A stretch of DNA of 64,000 nt from the NCBI GenBank assembly GCA_030765045.1, contig CM060964.1:275835888-275899887 (forward strand), given 5' to 3'. Position numbers and translations under genes: made by a program. The notes under the pieces were generated by a model. That model saw nothing but the letters and a program-made list of their open reading frames with translations. It was not told the origin of the DNA and searched no databases. Shown here piece after piece: positions 45,186 through 57,640 of the stretch. The DNA is from Tenodera sinensis. Lineage: Eukaryota > Arthropoda > Insecta > Mantodea > Mantidae. Positions within the stretch are counted from its first letter, which is position 1. Each line of letters opens with the position of its first letter.

Positions 45186-46160
45186 GATGTACTACACTCA
45201 CATGACTTTCGTCGGTCTGGGTGGCTCAGTTGGTTAGACGCTGGCCTACTGATCCCAAGTTCGCGGGTTCAAATCCGCCCCAGACCGATGGTTTTTAAGT
45301 GTGCTTAAAAACGACAGCTCCATGTCAGTAGATTTACTGGCATGTTAAAGAACTCCTGCGGGACAAAATTCCGGCACACCGGCGACGCTGATGTGATCCT
45401 GGCAATTGACAGCGTCGTTAAAGAACAAAATAATTTTTTTCACATGACTTTCCCTACTCTTGTACTAACTATTCTTACAAACTCTTATTACTATATCTTC
45501 TTCATGTTAGCCGAGATAAACAATTGCGGAAATTAATTACCTTCCTGCTAATTTTCTTATAGGTGCAAGGGAAATATGGGAATGAACGATAGTCAAATCT
45601 TTTAAAGCTGCTCGCTATATGAAGGCTATGAAATTCTGTTCTCTTTGCACGGCTAAGAGATAAAAAACGTGAATAACGATATTCCATTTAGAAAAGTTTA
45701 AGTATCACAAAACTCACACAAGTAACAAGGAATATGTCCGAAACGGTTCATTCCACAAAAAATTGTGTGTTTTAACCAGATCTACATTTTTTGTATAGTA
45801 AGATTTAGTTTATCACTTACGATTTACCAGTTATGCAAAATTCATCCACAGTAAACAGGACTGCACGGGCTATAGCCAGAAAATTCAAAATATACAATTA
45901 ATTTGCCATAAAAATATCTCAAACATAGAATTTTAATAAAAGTTGTTAGAGCCATTTTTGAGAAAATCACAATGTTTAAAACATTTTCCATGTAAAGGGT
46001 AGTTTAGGGTAGAGGCATTTTCTTCAAAATCTTTGTGTCGTAAAATGCTTCTTTTTTATTCAAGGGGCCTCAGACATATATTTCCGGTGAAATCTCGACA
46101 TCGAATTTTTGGGTGGAATACAATACTTCCCCTACTTACTATAAGTAGTAGAGCTAGTAA
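45186..46160 (+). repeat. HX repeat copy 9, full length, with SINE-2 inside
   Basis: The 5' end CTGATGTACTACACTCACATG is interrupted by SINE-2 right after the TGACTTTC motif; HX resumes CCTACTCTTGTACTAACTAT. The 3' end has the clearest family hairpin, CTACTTA-CTA-TAAGTAG (46132-46148), followed by TAGAGCTAGTAAAA. Confidence 0.9.
45211..45439 (+). mobile_element. SINE-2 with 13-bp TSD
   Basis: tRNA-like head closed by a perfect 9-bp stem (TCGGTCTGG / CCAGACCGA), with GGCTCAGTTGGTTAGACGC and GCGGGTTCAAATCCGCC. The direct repeat TCACATGACTTTC flanks it (45198-45210, 45440-45452). Body as in 21358-21588. The stem is tRNA-like, but body, tail and duplication mark it as a retroposon. Confidence 0.93.
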
Positions 46161-46404
46161 AAATTCATCAACAAGTATTCTGAGTATTTTAAAATGTTCT
46201 AAATATTTATTTTTCAATTCCGGGTGCATTGTATAGTAGGAAGACAGTACCAAAATAAGCATTTTAAGAATAGGAACAATGGGTCGCAGAAGCTTTTCAC
46301 TACACTCTGTCTACATGCGTCAACATTAAATCCATGGTGAAAACTTACTATGGTACCTTAGATGTGAACGAAATACGATCGTGTAGTATTTCGAGTAATT
46401 ACTT

Positions 46405-46597
46405 TTAGTAGCTTTTTTCTTTCTTTCTCTATTGCATGTTTACAGCAAGCAAAGGAATTATTGTACTCCACCTAACAAATTCGATACAGAGATTTCCTCA
46501 AAAATATAGTTTTGAGACTCTAAAATAAAAAAAGTATGTTTATGTGTATGAATGTGAGAGAGATAGACAGAGGTAGAGAGAGAGTGTGTGTATGTGG

Positions 46598-46654
<57 letters not shown>

Positions 46655-47375
46655 CGCGCGCGTGCGTAGTATAACTCAAGAACGAATGAGAGGTTAAATA
46701 TCAAACTTGATATTTGTGATCATCTTCCAAGAATGTTACACAAGGATTTTGAATGAAAGCACTCCGTCCCAAAGAAACCTTTATGAGAAAATTTTTCGAA
46801 AATGTTTTTCTCCAAAATGGCTGTAAGAATTTTGTTTAAATTACCATATGTTTAAGATATTTTCATGACAACATGTGTATCTTGAATTTTCTGGAAATAG
46901 CTTCTGAAGTCCTCTTCATTCTGGATGACTTGCGTATCTGGTAGATCGTAAGAGGTACACAAAATCCTACTCAAAAAATGTAGATCCTATTAAAGCACAC
47001 AGTGTATATTAATCATTTTTTGTAGAGTTAACCATTTCTGACATATTCTTTATTATGATATCAGTTTTCCGTTACTTACCTATACTATTCCCAAATGAGA
47101 AGTCGTTGCTCCTTATTTATCTCTTGGTCTTGGAGAAAGAACAGAATTTCAAAGCCCTTACATAGCAATCAGTTCTTAAAAGATTCGACTATCGCTTAAG
47201 CCTACCGACCGTATTCCCATATTATCATGTACTCACAAGGAAGTATGTAATAAACGCATTTCTACAAACATCTATCTCGATTAACGTGAAGTAGATAGAG
47301 GAATAAGCATTTGTAATAATAGTTTGTACAAGAGTGAGTAGAGAAAGTAATGTGAGTGCAACACATCAGACCTTT
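46405..47375 (-). repeat. HX repeat copy 10, full length
   Basis: From a degraded hairpin end near 46410 to GTGAGTGCAACACATCAGA at 47357-47375. Its microsatellite slot is unusually long (46555-46662). It is tail-to-tail with copy 9 and head-to-head with copy 11. Confidence 0.9.
46601..46662. repeat. (TG)n(CG)n tract, Z-DNA-prone
   Basis: About 45 bp of alternating TG followed by about 17 bp of alternating CG, inside HX copy 10. Alternating purine-pyrimidine with a CG core is the sequence class most prone to the Z form. Confidence 0.95.
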
Positions 47376-47519
47376 TTAACGTCCTTTAACCTTGTGAGTT
47401 CCATCGGACTATGAATGAATGAAATGTGTCAAATGATGCTCAAATAAGCCCTAGGTCCATAAAGCTTAAAGTTATCCGACGTTAACCTTTTCAAAATAAG
47501 CGAAAACTCTCGGGAAAAA

Positions 47520-48438
47520 ATGTGTTGCACTCACGTGACTTTCTCTGCTGTAGCACAAACTATTCTTACAAACACTTATTCCACTGTCTATTTTATCTTA
47601 ATCGAGATAAACATTTGCAGAAATTATCTTATTGCTGATTTCCTTTTATGTGCAAGGGGAATATAGGAATACAGTAGGCTTTGAGTGATAGTCTAATTTT
47701 TTTTAAACGTGGTTGCTATGTGATGAATTTGAAATTCCGTTCTCTTTGCATGACCAAAAGATAAAAAGTGAATAACGGCCTCCCATTTGAGAACGGTCTA
47801 TGAGTATTGCAAAATTCTGACAAATAACAAGGAATATCTCCCAAATGGTTCACTTCACAAAAATATCATTTGGCATAAACTGTGTTTTTTAACGAGATCC
47901 ACATTTTTATACAGTAAGATTTGATCTGTTGCGGTTTACTACTTGTGCGAAAGTTATCAGCAGCGAACAGGACCACATGGGCTATAGTCAGAGAATTCAA
48001 AATATATATTTCATTTGGCATAAAAGTTTCTTAAACATACGGCATTTTATCAAAATTGTTAGACCTATTTTCAAGCAAATCAATATTTTCGAAAACGTTT
48101 CCACGAAAGGGTAGTTCAGGGTGGAGAAATTTTATTCAAAATCTTTGTGTCGCATCCTGAAAGATATTAAACTTAAATACGAAATTTGGCTTTAACCAAC
48201 TTTACGGTTTTGAGTTATGCCATTCACACACACACACACACGCACACACACACGCACACGCACACGCAAGCGCGCGCGCGCACACACACACACAGAGGAC
48301 CTTTTTCTTAAAATGCTCTTTTTAGATTCAGGGACCTCAAAACGTATATTTCCAATGAAATCTCGACATTGAAATTTTGGATATAATGCAATACTTCTCC
48401 TACTTACTACACGTAGCAGAGAAAGTAATATATTTATA
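47520..48438 (+). repeat. HX repeat copy 11, full length
   Basis: 5' end ATGTGTTGCACTCACGTGAC. Subterminal inverted repeats ACTTTCTCTGCT (47538-47549) and AGCAGAGAAAGT (48415-48426) are perfect complements, including a base change shared by both ends. CA/CG slot at 48225-48294. Confidence 0.93.
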
Positions 48439-49288
48439 ATATCTTAAATGTTCATCCTATCGAAATGTAAATAATAAAACTTGCGAGAAGTATTATGCTA
48501 ATAAACGTTTGTCGTATATTCGTTAAACAAAACATATTAATAAGTAAGATATTTCGACTTTTCAGTTTTATCCACCAGTAGAATCCACCCCGGGAACCTA
48601 AGATGTCATATTGCTTATTTTCTAAATTGGACCTAAGGTATATTACATAACAATCTGTTCGGCCACTTCTGTGAAAATGTGACACACACCACATTACACA
48701 GGCACACAATTTAAGAAAAAGAACATATTTTTGGCTTCAGTGTAGCGCATTTACCTTAGTATCAATTATTGTGTCCCTTAGCATTTGAGTTCAAATTGTG
48801 TTCACATTTTTTCATGCGAATTAATGTTAGCAGAAAAAAGAGAGAAATTGTTGCATGCTTATTTAAACTACTTTTCAGGATAATGCACAGCATTTGAAAC
48901 AGCAATCTTATATTTAAAATCTCTATGATTTATTTTATCTTCTAATTTACATTGTTGTTTCGGCCAGACTTCCTGTAGCTTTTAAAATTAATCACCGCGA
49001 TTGCAAACGCTGATATTGTCTCATTTATTGTACAGAATTGTGAATTAGAGACATTATGCAGCTGAGAACTTTTAGGAATAACTACTACAGAGTTAGCTGT
49101 TTACGAAATTATAATTTGGGGTTAGTTATGAAGGAAGGTTTAGTAATAAATCAGTGAAACTAGTCATTTCCATTAAACACTTTATCAGTTAATCTAGGCT
49201 GCATATGGTATCCATTTCATTGTGTCGGTAACACTTATTGTTACAAATGGAGTAGTTCAGTTGCATTTCCATAAGCATAACTGAAAGT
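48439..49288. other. No recognisable gene
   Basis: AT-rich; an 85-codon minus-strand frame (48452-48709) has no recognisable domain. Confidence 0.45.
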
Positions 49289-49302
49289 AACTTCATATAG
49301 CT

Positions 49303-49475
49303 GACCCGCATGTGGTATTCGTGGTGGACGAAGCGGCGTCAGGGCGGGTTTTCTCCGGGTACTCCGGTTTCCCCCGCCATCTCATTCCACCGGTGCTCCA
49401 TCTTCATGTATCATCAGTGTCACCGCCTGCGGTGCCGTAGTAGTAAAAGCGGGCGTTAAACACTACAACAACAAC
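49303..49475 (+). mobile_element. SINE-3, 5'-truncated, with 14-bp TSD
   Basis: Body GTGGTGGACGAAGCGGCGTC through CACCGGTGCTCCATCTTCAT to AAAGCGGGCGTTAAACACTA and an (ACA)n tail. The direct repeat AACTTCATATAGCT flanks it (49289-49302, 49476-49489). The tRNA head is missing. Confidence 0.9.
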
Positions 49476-49489
49476 AACTTCATATAGCT

Positions 49490-50809
49490 ACTGAATTTTT
49501 TCTACTTCTTGTAGAAATGTTTGTACCGTGAAATGGGAATATTTTTATTGAAGGTTTAGCTGTGTTAAATATAACGAAAGTTCCAGAGTTCTCTATACAC
49601 AGTTTATAAAAGTAACTGATCTGCAATATATGCTTTGGCAATTTAGTGCTTAGCCTTTCTGGATTCCTTTTTAGTTTCATATACGCTGTATAGAGGCACT
49701 TCAACTTGTTTCTAATTTCAGGCCAAAGACAATTGAGTGGTTGATGAAAACAAGATTGCAACTCCCTTTTCAATCAACCAGCTTTTTCTTTCGTTTACGG
49801 AGTGTAATCCAGAGTCAACCAACTCAATTACATGTGGTGTAACACCTTTGGGATTCATAGGCAAGTGATGTGGATGGTAGAAAAGGGCAAACTCTACCCC
49901 CATACATACGAACAAAGAGCCTTAAAGCATAGTTCCTCTTACCCTGATATTACCCACGTCCTGAATATGACAGTAGCCAATAGGAACACGCTACAACATA
50001 GCCATGTCGTGTGTTTGTGCGTGAAAGAGATACACATAGTAGCATGCGCGCTGTGTATTTTATATAGAGCTACATTTCAAGTACAACTGTAGATCAAAAC
50101 TTAAGTAATACACTAATACAATCGTTTTGTTTTACTGAGCGCCATGTTAAAAGCTTCTACAAATTCATAGAACTGCATGTTATTTACCTGTTCTGTCCTC
50201 TGCTCAGGGTTATTAGGGGTGTATTAGGAGAAAGGGGGAAGCATAACGGTACACTTATTCACAAAGGTTATTCACACGTCTGTTAACACCTCTAGGTCTG
50301 CTTCAGTTTTGACAAACTGCACGTAATTATGCATAATTGCATATCCGAACGACTGAAGCTAAAATTACGCTCTTTTTTCGTACGTGCTTGCACGACCATT
50401 TTGTTTATGTCTAGCATAAGTTTTAAGCTTGTAGTAAACCATTAATGTCCGAGAGTTCATCTAGTAAATTACTAAGCGAGATGAAGCTAGTTCTGACTAG
50501 GTAATGCTGCAGGCCTGTGATTCGCTACAGCTGTGGAGCCGCTGAAGGTCATGTGCATACTCTAACAGTAATTTCGCCTTTCCTTTCCCCTCACCTGTCA
50601 TCCATCACACTTCCCAGTGTCCTCCTAGCTGACTGCTGGGAGCAAGAGACTTGCTTACTGAGTGAGTGACTGAATGATTAGGGTCTAAGGGCCCGTCGAC
50701 AGCTCGGTCATTAGAGCCCCTTGCTTGCTGATGTCACACAGCATTCAGTTGGCTGACGTTGACCTAAACTGATTAATGTGTAAAGATAAAATCACACTGA
50801 AAATCTAAT
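49490..50809. other. No recognisable gene
   Basis: Opposed short frames at 49480-50092 show no domains. Nothing else is recognised. Confidence 0.45.
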
Positions 50810-50900
50810 TAATTTGGTTAGAGCAACTTCACGGAAAGGCGAGTATCCGTGGTTCAAATCCCTATAATTCCTACACACGGCTTATGTGGAAGAACAAATG
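50810..50900 (+). repeat. tRNA-like SINE fragment
   Basis: TTTGGTTAGAGCAACTTCAC then GTGGTTCAAATCCC, followed by TCCTACACACGGCT and GTGGAAGAACA, the last two also found at 21177-21205. Probably the same SINE family as the fold-back at 20976. Confidence 0.5.
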
Positions 50901-52799
50901 ATAAACGTATGTAATAATAAACAACAAAGGGGAGAATTAAACGCACCATTCAAATTTGTTGGTTCTAGCCACACATAGGAATTATTAACCAGTGGACTTC
51001 AAGTTAGCTACACTCAAACCATTATCAATATAAATAAACAACGGCCAAACGTTACTGACAGGTAAAACTCGGTCTTGGAAGTGGCTGAGCGCTGTCTGCA
51101 AACGCCGGCAGTTGTACGAGGGATGGGTGTGGTGATTTCTTACCTGCGTCATCACTACGTAAATCCAGTAACACTTCAAACTAAATTCCTCTCGTCCTAG
51201 CTTTAATACTTCGAAATTCCTGACTGGATGTAAGCTTTTTCTGCCCAAACATTCAAAGTACTCCACCGTTTTGTTGGTTTTCTAACGAATTTTGGTTAGA
51301 TAATATTGCCAGACAACACGTTTTTTTTCTCTTTTTTTTGGCCGTTTATTATAGTCAGTAAAATATCGCTCATTTTTATGGCATTGTTAGAAAGAGACGA
51401 CCTTTAAATCCCGCGGAAGTGAAGTAGGCTATAAATAGTATTTTAACACAAAAAGTGTGTTGAGGAGCAAACAGCTGCAACGTGTACTCTGGCGTGTTTT
51501 AGTGTCCGTGCGTGACACAAACTTTATTGCACTTTCACAATAGCCCTAAAACCCTTGCTACCTTATAGAGGGTCCTTCTCCACCATATGGCGCGGGTGCG
51601 AATATTTCCGGCAGTTTATGATCCAAGTTCCAGAGCGGGCACGTGTTACAGCTCTGAGCTGCATTGTGCTGGAATTGCAGAGCTGTCTGTCACTAAACGT
51701 CACTTTCCTCAAATCCTCTGTGAGTGGGCAGGCACATAGCGACAAAACTATCTCATGCCGCTCAAGTGATTCTATGTTTAATGGATTAAATCTGGGTGAT
51801 ATTTTAAAGATTGTATCCATGCATGAACATGAACATCCAATACGTGCTTAATAACTAATTGCTTACGCTTTCACGCAGAGGCGTACGCAGAGAGTGTATT
51901 TGGAGGGAGGGGGGGGGGGCGCGAAACAACAATAAGGTAAACATTCACATATTTATATAAGAAATAAAGTGTATATCTTGAATTTTCAGGAAATAACATT
52001 TAAATTCCTCTTCATTCGGAAGATACAGTGGAAATTGAATAATTCCAAGCTGAAGGGATAACAAAAAAAGTCGAAATATCTAACATTTGAATTATAAAAT
52101 TTACGTCTAAAATTAACATTTTAGTAATATATATCCATCACAATTTTTCGGTTGTCTCCTCATTTTCGACTCTCCATCTTCACTCAAGGCACTGCTTAAA
52201 ATGTTCTCCTTATTCTTCAGATAAGTTAACAAGTGTTCGGTGCTATTCCGTATTCTTTCGAGATTTCAGATTTTTTCTTCAAACCCTTTCCAACTTCTCG
52301 AATGACGGTGACTTTTTCTGCAAAAGTTAAAGTCTTGTACTAGACACGTGGTTTACTAAGAGACAGTGGCACTGACTTGCAACACACTGGACAGTAGGAA
52401 GCTCAAAAGACAACTAATGGCGCATCTGTTTTAAACAAGGAGATGTGGGAGCAAGTAAAGAAGCTCAAGGCCGGCAGCTAGGAAAGCTATTCCACCCCCT
52501 CCCCAAACCCCGCAAACTGCATAGAATATATTTCAAAGAAATTTTATTGTGATATTGTGAGAGATGTTCGTTATTATTTGTTTGAATGTTTCGATACTTT
52601 GTCATTTTTAAGTACTTGTCCCCATTCAACTATTTCCCGCGGCGTTATGGAAAGAGCGGCCCACACTTTAACAGTTGATTATCGCTTCGGTTTCTTTTAT
52701 CCCTTTGTATGTACATACATAGTAAAGCCCGTTCCACCCTTAAAAGACAGTACACGTTAAATGGAGCGCAGTGTTGCAACATGTACTAGTTGCGAATCT
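50901..52799. other. No gene; one small HX fragment
   Basis: 51950-52025 (minus) carries an HX block (GTGTATATCTTGAATTTTCA). A G-rich run lies at 51902-51920. Opposed frames at 51555-51851 have no recognisable domain. Confidence 0.45.
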
Positions 52800-53500
52800 T
52801 TCTCCGAGAGCGACTCGAGGTGGCCTGAGTCCTGTACTTAGTCCTTCAATTGCTGCTTGACGAGTCCTGTACTTAGTCCTTCAATTGCTGCTTGACGAGA
52901 CGGGCACTTTTAACTTTGGTATCCCTCCACGCCTTTGTTACTGTATGACCTAAATTTACAAATGACTCGTCTGTATAAACAATTGATTTCCCCTGGTCCC
53001 TAAACCTTTTTGTTTTTTAGATATTTATGTCGTCATCTGATGATATCGATATCGTCTCTTTCTATTAATATGGACTTGTTACCCTTTCTTTCATATTCGA
53101 ACTCCAAATCAGAGTGGCCCTTGAGAAATTTGGTAGGGTCTCATCACTGTTGAACTGTGACAAAATTATATTCAGCGTGGGTGGAATATTTGCAAACTGT
53201 AAAGAATGAACAATTCGCCGCACTCCACCTTGCACTATTCAATCATATTGCGTTAACCTAGCGTTTTGTGTAGTCCCGCCCTTTTTGCTTTCTTTTTCGA
53301 TGGCGTTCTTAGAGGTCCTTTCATTAGTTCCTTTTTAATCATACACACTACTGCTTCTGAACACCCGATAGCCTTAGCTGTTTCTTTTACCGCCTTACAC
53401 GCATTTTACTTCAAAAATAATCTAACACATTCATAATTATTTGGCGTTCCTTACTTCTTAATTTACCAACATATCGTCTCTTCCTAGCTTCCCCCTCCAT
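52800..53500 (-). pseudogene. Decayed DDE transposase (Tc1/mariner-like, YxDE-type)
   Basis: From an ATG at 53500 the minus strand shows a helix-turn-helix-like start (KLRSKERQIIMNVLDYF; then AVKETAKAIGCSEAVVCMIK and KELMKGPLRTPSKKK), frameshifts and stops, and a catalytic-core-like VYTDESFVNLGHTVTKAWRD at 52977-52918. The Y-x-DE-x-x-x-N...K-x-W pattern is typical of a widespread arthropod DDE transposase group. Many stops, a shift after the HTH and a tandem duplication within it show it is dead. TIRs were not located. Confidence 0.7.
52827..52896. repeat. Perfect 35-bp tandem duplication
   Basis: 52827-52861 is repeated exactly at 52862-52896. It lies at the 3' edge of the transposase pseudogene and would shift its frame. 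Confidence 0.95.
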
Positions 53501-54279
53501 AACTACAAATATTTACAAAAATATTAAACAAATAACGCAATAACAGCTCACAGTTACACACACAGCTTCTTTCGAACTAATGTTAGTGCTGCTCCTTATA
53601 CTATCTTCTGTGTCAGGCCTGACGCTGAATAGATGAATACCTTTTGTTTGCCTTACTGGATAAAAGAAAGAGGTTACTGTCTTTTGGTTTATTTTAAAAA
53701 TTTTCTCCAACCATCCTCAACATTTGTTCTCGCTGGTTCCCTGATGTAAACTCAATAACAAAAAAGTTTCACACTGCGTAACTTTTGCAGTGCACAGATA
53801 TAAAATTTTCCGAAAACATTTAATTTAAAAAATTATAACACTTAAGTGGGTAAACATAGAGAATTCAAAGTAGGCAGGTAGTAGCACTATGGTTTACTCT
53901 ACCGAAGAAAAAAATATAGATGCATTCTAGCAGTTAGTTTGTTAGTTAGTGCGTGATGAGTATAGAAACAGCAAATATCGGACTTCTATTGAAAAAAAAC
54001 GTTTTCTGAAGAAATTTGGACCTATAGAAATGTATAATGACTCTGAAAAGGATATAACCTGATAGAGAAAAAAATTCTGTATAGGATAATGTGTTCAAAC
54101 CTGAAATTTATAACAAATGAATATTTATACCATGCTATTAGTAATCTGGCAAGAGCGCGAGGGTAGAAAAGGACGCGGCTAATGGCAACTTGTATGCGCT
54201 AGATAGAGACAGAGATGTCCCATTTAACTCCATACTGTCTTCTAAGAGTGGAACGCTATATAGAAGGCAGAGAAGGTAT
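53501..54279. other. No recognisable gene
   Basis: AT-rich; nothing recognised. Confidence 0.45.
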
Positions 54280-54690
54280 TGATTGCACTGCAAGAAAAAA
54301 ATCCATATCTAGATTTCTCTGGAAATACACGTTTTGAGGATAAATGTAATTAAACAATTTCTACAAATGTCCATCTTGATTAATAGGAAGTTGAAAGAAG
54401 TGTAAGAGTTGTTTATGCAAGAGTGAGTAGAGAATGTCATATGAATGCAACACTTCAGATTTTTCCTCCTGGTCATGCAACGAGAACGAAATTTCAAATC
54501 CGTCAGATAGCGACCTACTTTTAAGATTTCAATATCACGTAATCATACTGTATTTCCCTTTTCCTTTGCACCTACAAGGAAGTTAAATAAAATGTTCATC
54601 TCCATTAACGTGAAGTAAATAGAAGAATACTTTGTTGAAGAATGGGAAGAGAAAGTCATGTGTATGTAACACATCGGAGTTTTGTTTTAC
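54280..54690 (-). repeat. Two rearranged HX fragments
   Basis: A hairpin-side scrap (54280-54345) is joined to two successive copies of the 5' end region (…GAGTAGAGAATGTCATATGA, 54440s; …GAGAAAGTCATGTGTATGTA, 54650s). Internal deletion and partial duplication are evident. Confidence 0.6.
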
Positions 54691-55467
54691 TGTGTCATTT
54701 ACTTATACCGCCAGTGACTTTTCCTCATCTGTCGCTTACAGCGGAAGCCTCTTAGCTGGGTTTCAGTCTGTGGTTAAACACGCTGTAGATAATAATGTGA
54801 AGGGGGAAGAGAAACCTTGAAACATATGTCAGTAATTAAAGAGAGGGAATGTCTGTTTAGACTACCCACCAGATTACGTAATGGTATCGATTGTGTAAAA
54901 GTAAACAAGAGATGAGGGGTTGGTACCACAGGTTGGTACAACTGCTGTTTTACGAGACATGCAGATGTTTTCTCAGTGTGCAATTAGCGACAATTGCGGC
55001 AAATTAGAACCCTTAAAGTTGCGTGTCTGAGAAGCGTGAAAGCGTTTGTTTTCTGTAGTGGACCTTTCCTTGAAAAACGAATAATAAACGCTGGGATAAT
55101 TTGAAGAGGAAATGGATCGTTATTTAGTGCATAATAAACGGTATAACGGAGCACTTCATCAAGACTGTTAATGAGCACATAAAATACACAGAAAGTAGCA
55201 TATTTCCCATGTGGCAGCCACACTTCATCATAAAAGTCGACTTACGAGGAAGTGTTTCGCAATTCTAGTCAAATCTGGGCTTCATCTCTAGCACTGGTGA
55301 TGTCACTCTTTTAAGGTTCCTTGTCCACGGTATACTTCCATTGCGCTCAGGTGGAGAACATTAAAGAGAAAGAAATGAAAAGTGACTGGGCCAGCTGATA
55401 ACAGCAATAACAACAATGATAACAACAATAATAATAACAATGATAACAATTAACAATAACAATGATG

Positions 55468-55470
<3 letters not shown>
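54691..55470. other. No recognisable gene
   Basis: Short frames at 54774-55223 show no recognisable domains. Confidence 0.45.
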
Positions 55471-55675
<205 letters not shown>

Positions 55676-55679
55676 TGTG

Positions 55680-56889
55680 TATGCATTTCTCTTTTTTATC
55701 TTAATTTGTACATTTAACTCTGCCACCGGCTAGTACCCATTTGCAAGGAATAGATACGCTATACATTATTTCACAATGGAGCATCCATGGTGTTTATCTT
55801 CCTTTCTCATCTCTAGTTTTGTAATTTGTCTAGTAAGTACCTCCTTCCTTGTATCGCTCCATTTGTCATCTTGCAATACAGTATGGTGTAACCGTTTCAC
55901 CTGAATACCAGATTGAGCAGTTTTCATCATTGATAATTTAAAATGCGTACATACATAATACTTATTGATAGTAGATCGCTTGTTATGACGAACACTAACA
56001 CACCGTTTTCTATCTTGATGAAAGAAACACTCCACCAATGGACTTTCTTGTGGCTCATGTCACCTAATCATAGAGAAGCTTGTGCCAGAAACAGTTACAC
56101 GTTGGTTAAATGGACTAGCGGCCGACTTCTGCGAGGAGCTTCACAAAAAATTATCCCACGCTACGATGAGTTTTCAGATCTCAACTGAAGCTGTATGGTG
56201 AAGTACTCCTAAGCATTGAAACTAAAGATACCTACACTGTTTTATCAAATAGTGGAATTAAGTTTTCACAAAATTCTGAGAATATGTTAGGCGTGTTGTC
56301 ATCTATAGTAAATCATGTCTTATGTGACGTTGTGCGTATAACGAGGATCTTCAAAAATGGCATAACCACAGCCTAGGGACAGGCACATTTATATGCCTAC
56401 TCGATCCCATTTTAATTTCCTATTAACTTCCAAAATTCAGCTTTTAACCATAACACTCTTTTATTCCACCTAATTCATGTGGCTATGTGTTATGGCATAA
56501 ACATTTGCGTTGACTTTCATATAATACATGCAGCAACTACATTAAAACCTAGATATACTATACACAAAAGTAAACAAATATATGATAGGAATATCTCTAC
56601 TCATGTTTATTGTATTCATGTAAAAAGTGATTCTTTTATCCATTGTGTGTTATTCACGAAATATGTTTTCCTTACGAATGATCTCAAATTACGCAAGATG
56701 TCCTTTGTTATACAAAACGTATAAAAACAAGATTCAGGCGCTGGCCGTGATAACAACACGGGCTCTTGCGACGGAAAGAAAAAGAAGAATCTAAACCTGC
56801 AAGCATGTCCCTAGGTACATGGAAAGTGTAAACATGCAACATGAGTTATTTTGAAATGCTAAGTAAAAATTGACATTTTTAGCTCTACA
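55680..56889. other. No recognisable gene
   Basis: Opposed 80-90-codon frames at 55766-56188 and one at 56479-56724 have no recognisable domains. Confidence 0.45.
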
Positions 56890-57640
56890 GTTTTCCTGTA
56901 GTTCTTATAATTTCACAGTTAGGCATAACAAAATTAGACAGAATCCAATCAGGACTTCACAAGCAATTCACAGATAATACAGAATAAACCTTTAATTTGT
57001 CTCACAAAGGAATATTTCAAACATATATCTTAATCAAATTATTAGATATTTTCATAAAATGAAACATAACTAGCATTTCCAGGTAAAGGATATTTGGGAT
57101 GGAGACATTTTCTTAAAATATTTCGCCTCTCGTGCTTAAGTAGTATGCGATTCAAGTTTAAAATTTTGTACTTATCCGACTTTTCGTTTTTGGATTACGC
57201 TCTTAACACACATATACCCCGCCCCCCCACACACTCACTCACTCACTTACTCACTCACACCAGCATGACCTCCTCTGTGTCTTACTGGTAACATCCTAAC
57301 CTCTGGTTCCCCAGCAGGTCGGACACAAAAATCCTTAGCATGTCTTCCTATGTAATGAAGTAATGCGCTTGATCTCGTGTCGTACATTTACAGCATGTAA
57401 AAGAACCTCAGGCCTGACAAAGAGGCTTATGAGCACAATTAAGAGATCTTTCACGCCCAATATAGGATGGGACGCTGAGAACCATAGTAGTCCATAGAAC
57501 GTCCATAAATAAAACTCAATTTCACACATATAGACGCACACACATATGCGCGAGCGCTCGTATTAAAATCTGGATATTGAATTTTTGGATAGAATACAAT
57601 ATTGCCTCTATCTTCTACGAACAGTTGATAGAGAAAATAA
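56890..57640 (+). repeat. HX repeat copy 12 (3' two-thirds), split
   Basis: HX blocks run 56930-57255 up to the microsatellite slot (CACTCACTCACT, 57230-57257), are interrupted by a SINE-like insert, and resume at 57540 through TGAATTTTTGGATAGAATAC to TTGATAGAGAAAATAAAAAT. Confidence 0.7.
57258..57525 (+). repeat. SINE-like insert in HX copy 12
   Basis: A non-HX block inside the microsatellite slot. CTCTGTGTCTTACTGGTAAC resembles a tRNA A-box region and AGCATGTAAAAGAACCTC resembles part of the SINE-2 body. No clean B box or duplication was seen. Confidence 0.4.

Noticed and set aside
45211..45289. tRNA gene (good 9-bp closing stem)
   Set aside because: Sequence continues into the SINE-2 body found elsewhere, with tail and TSD.
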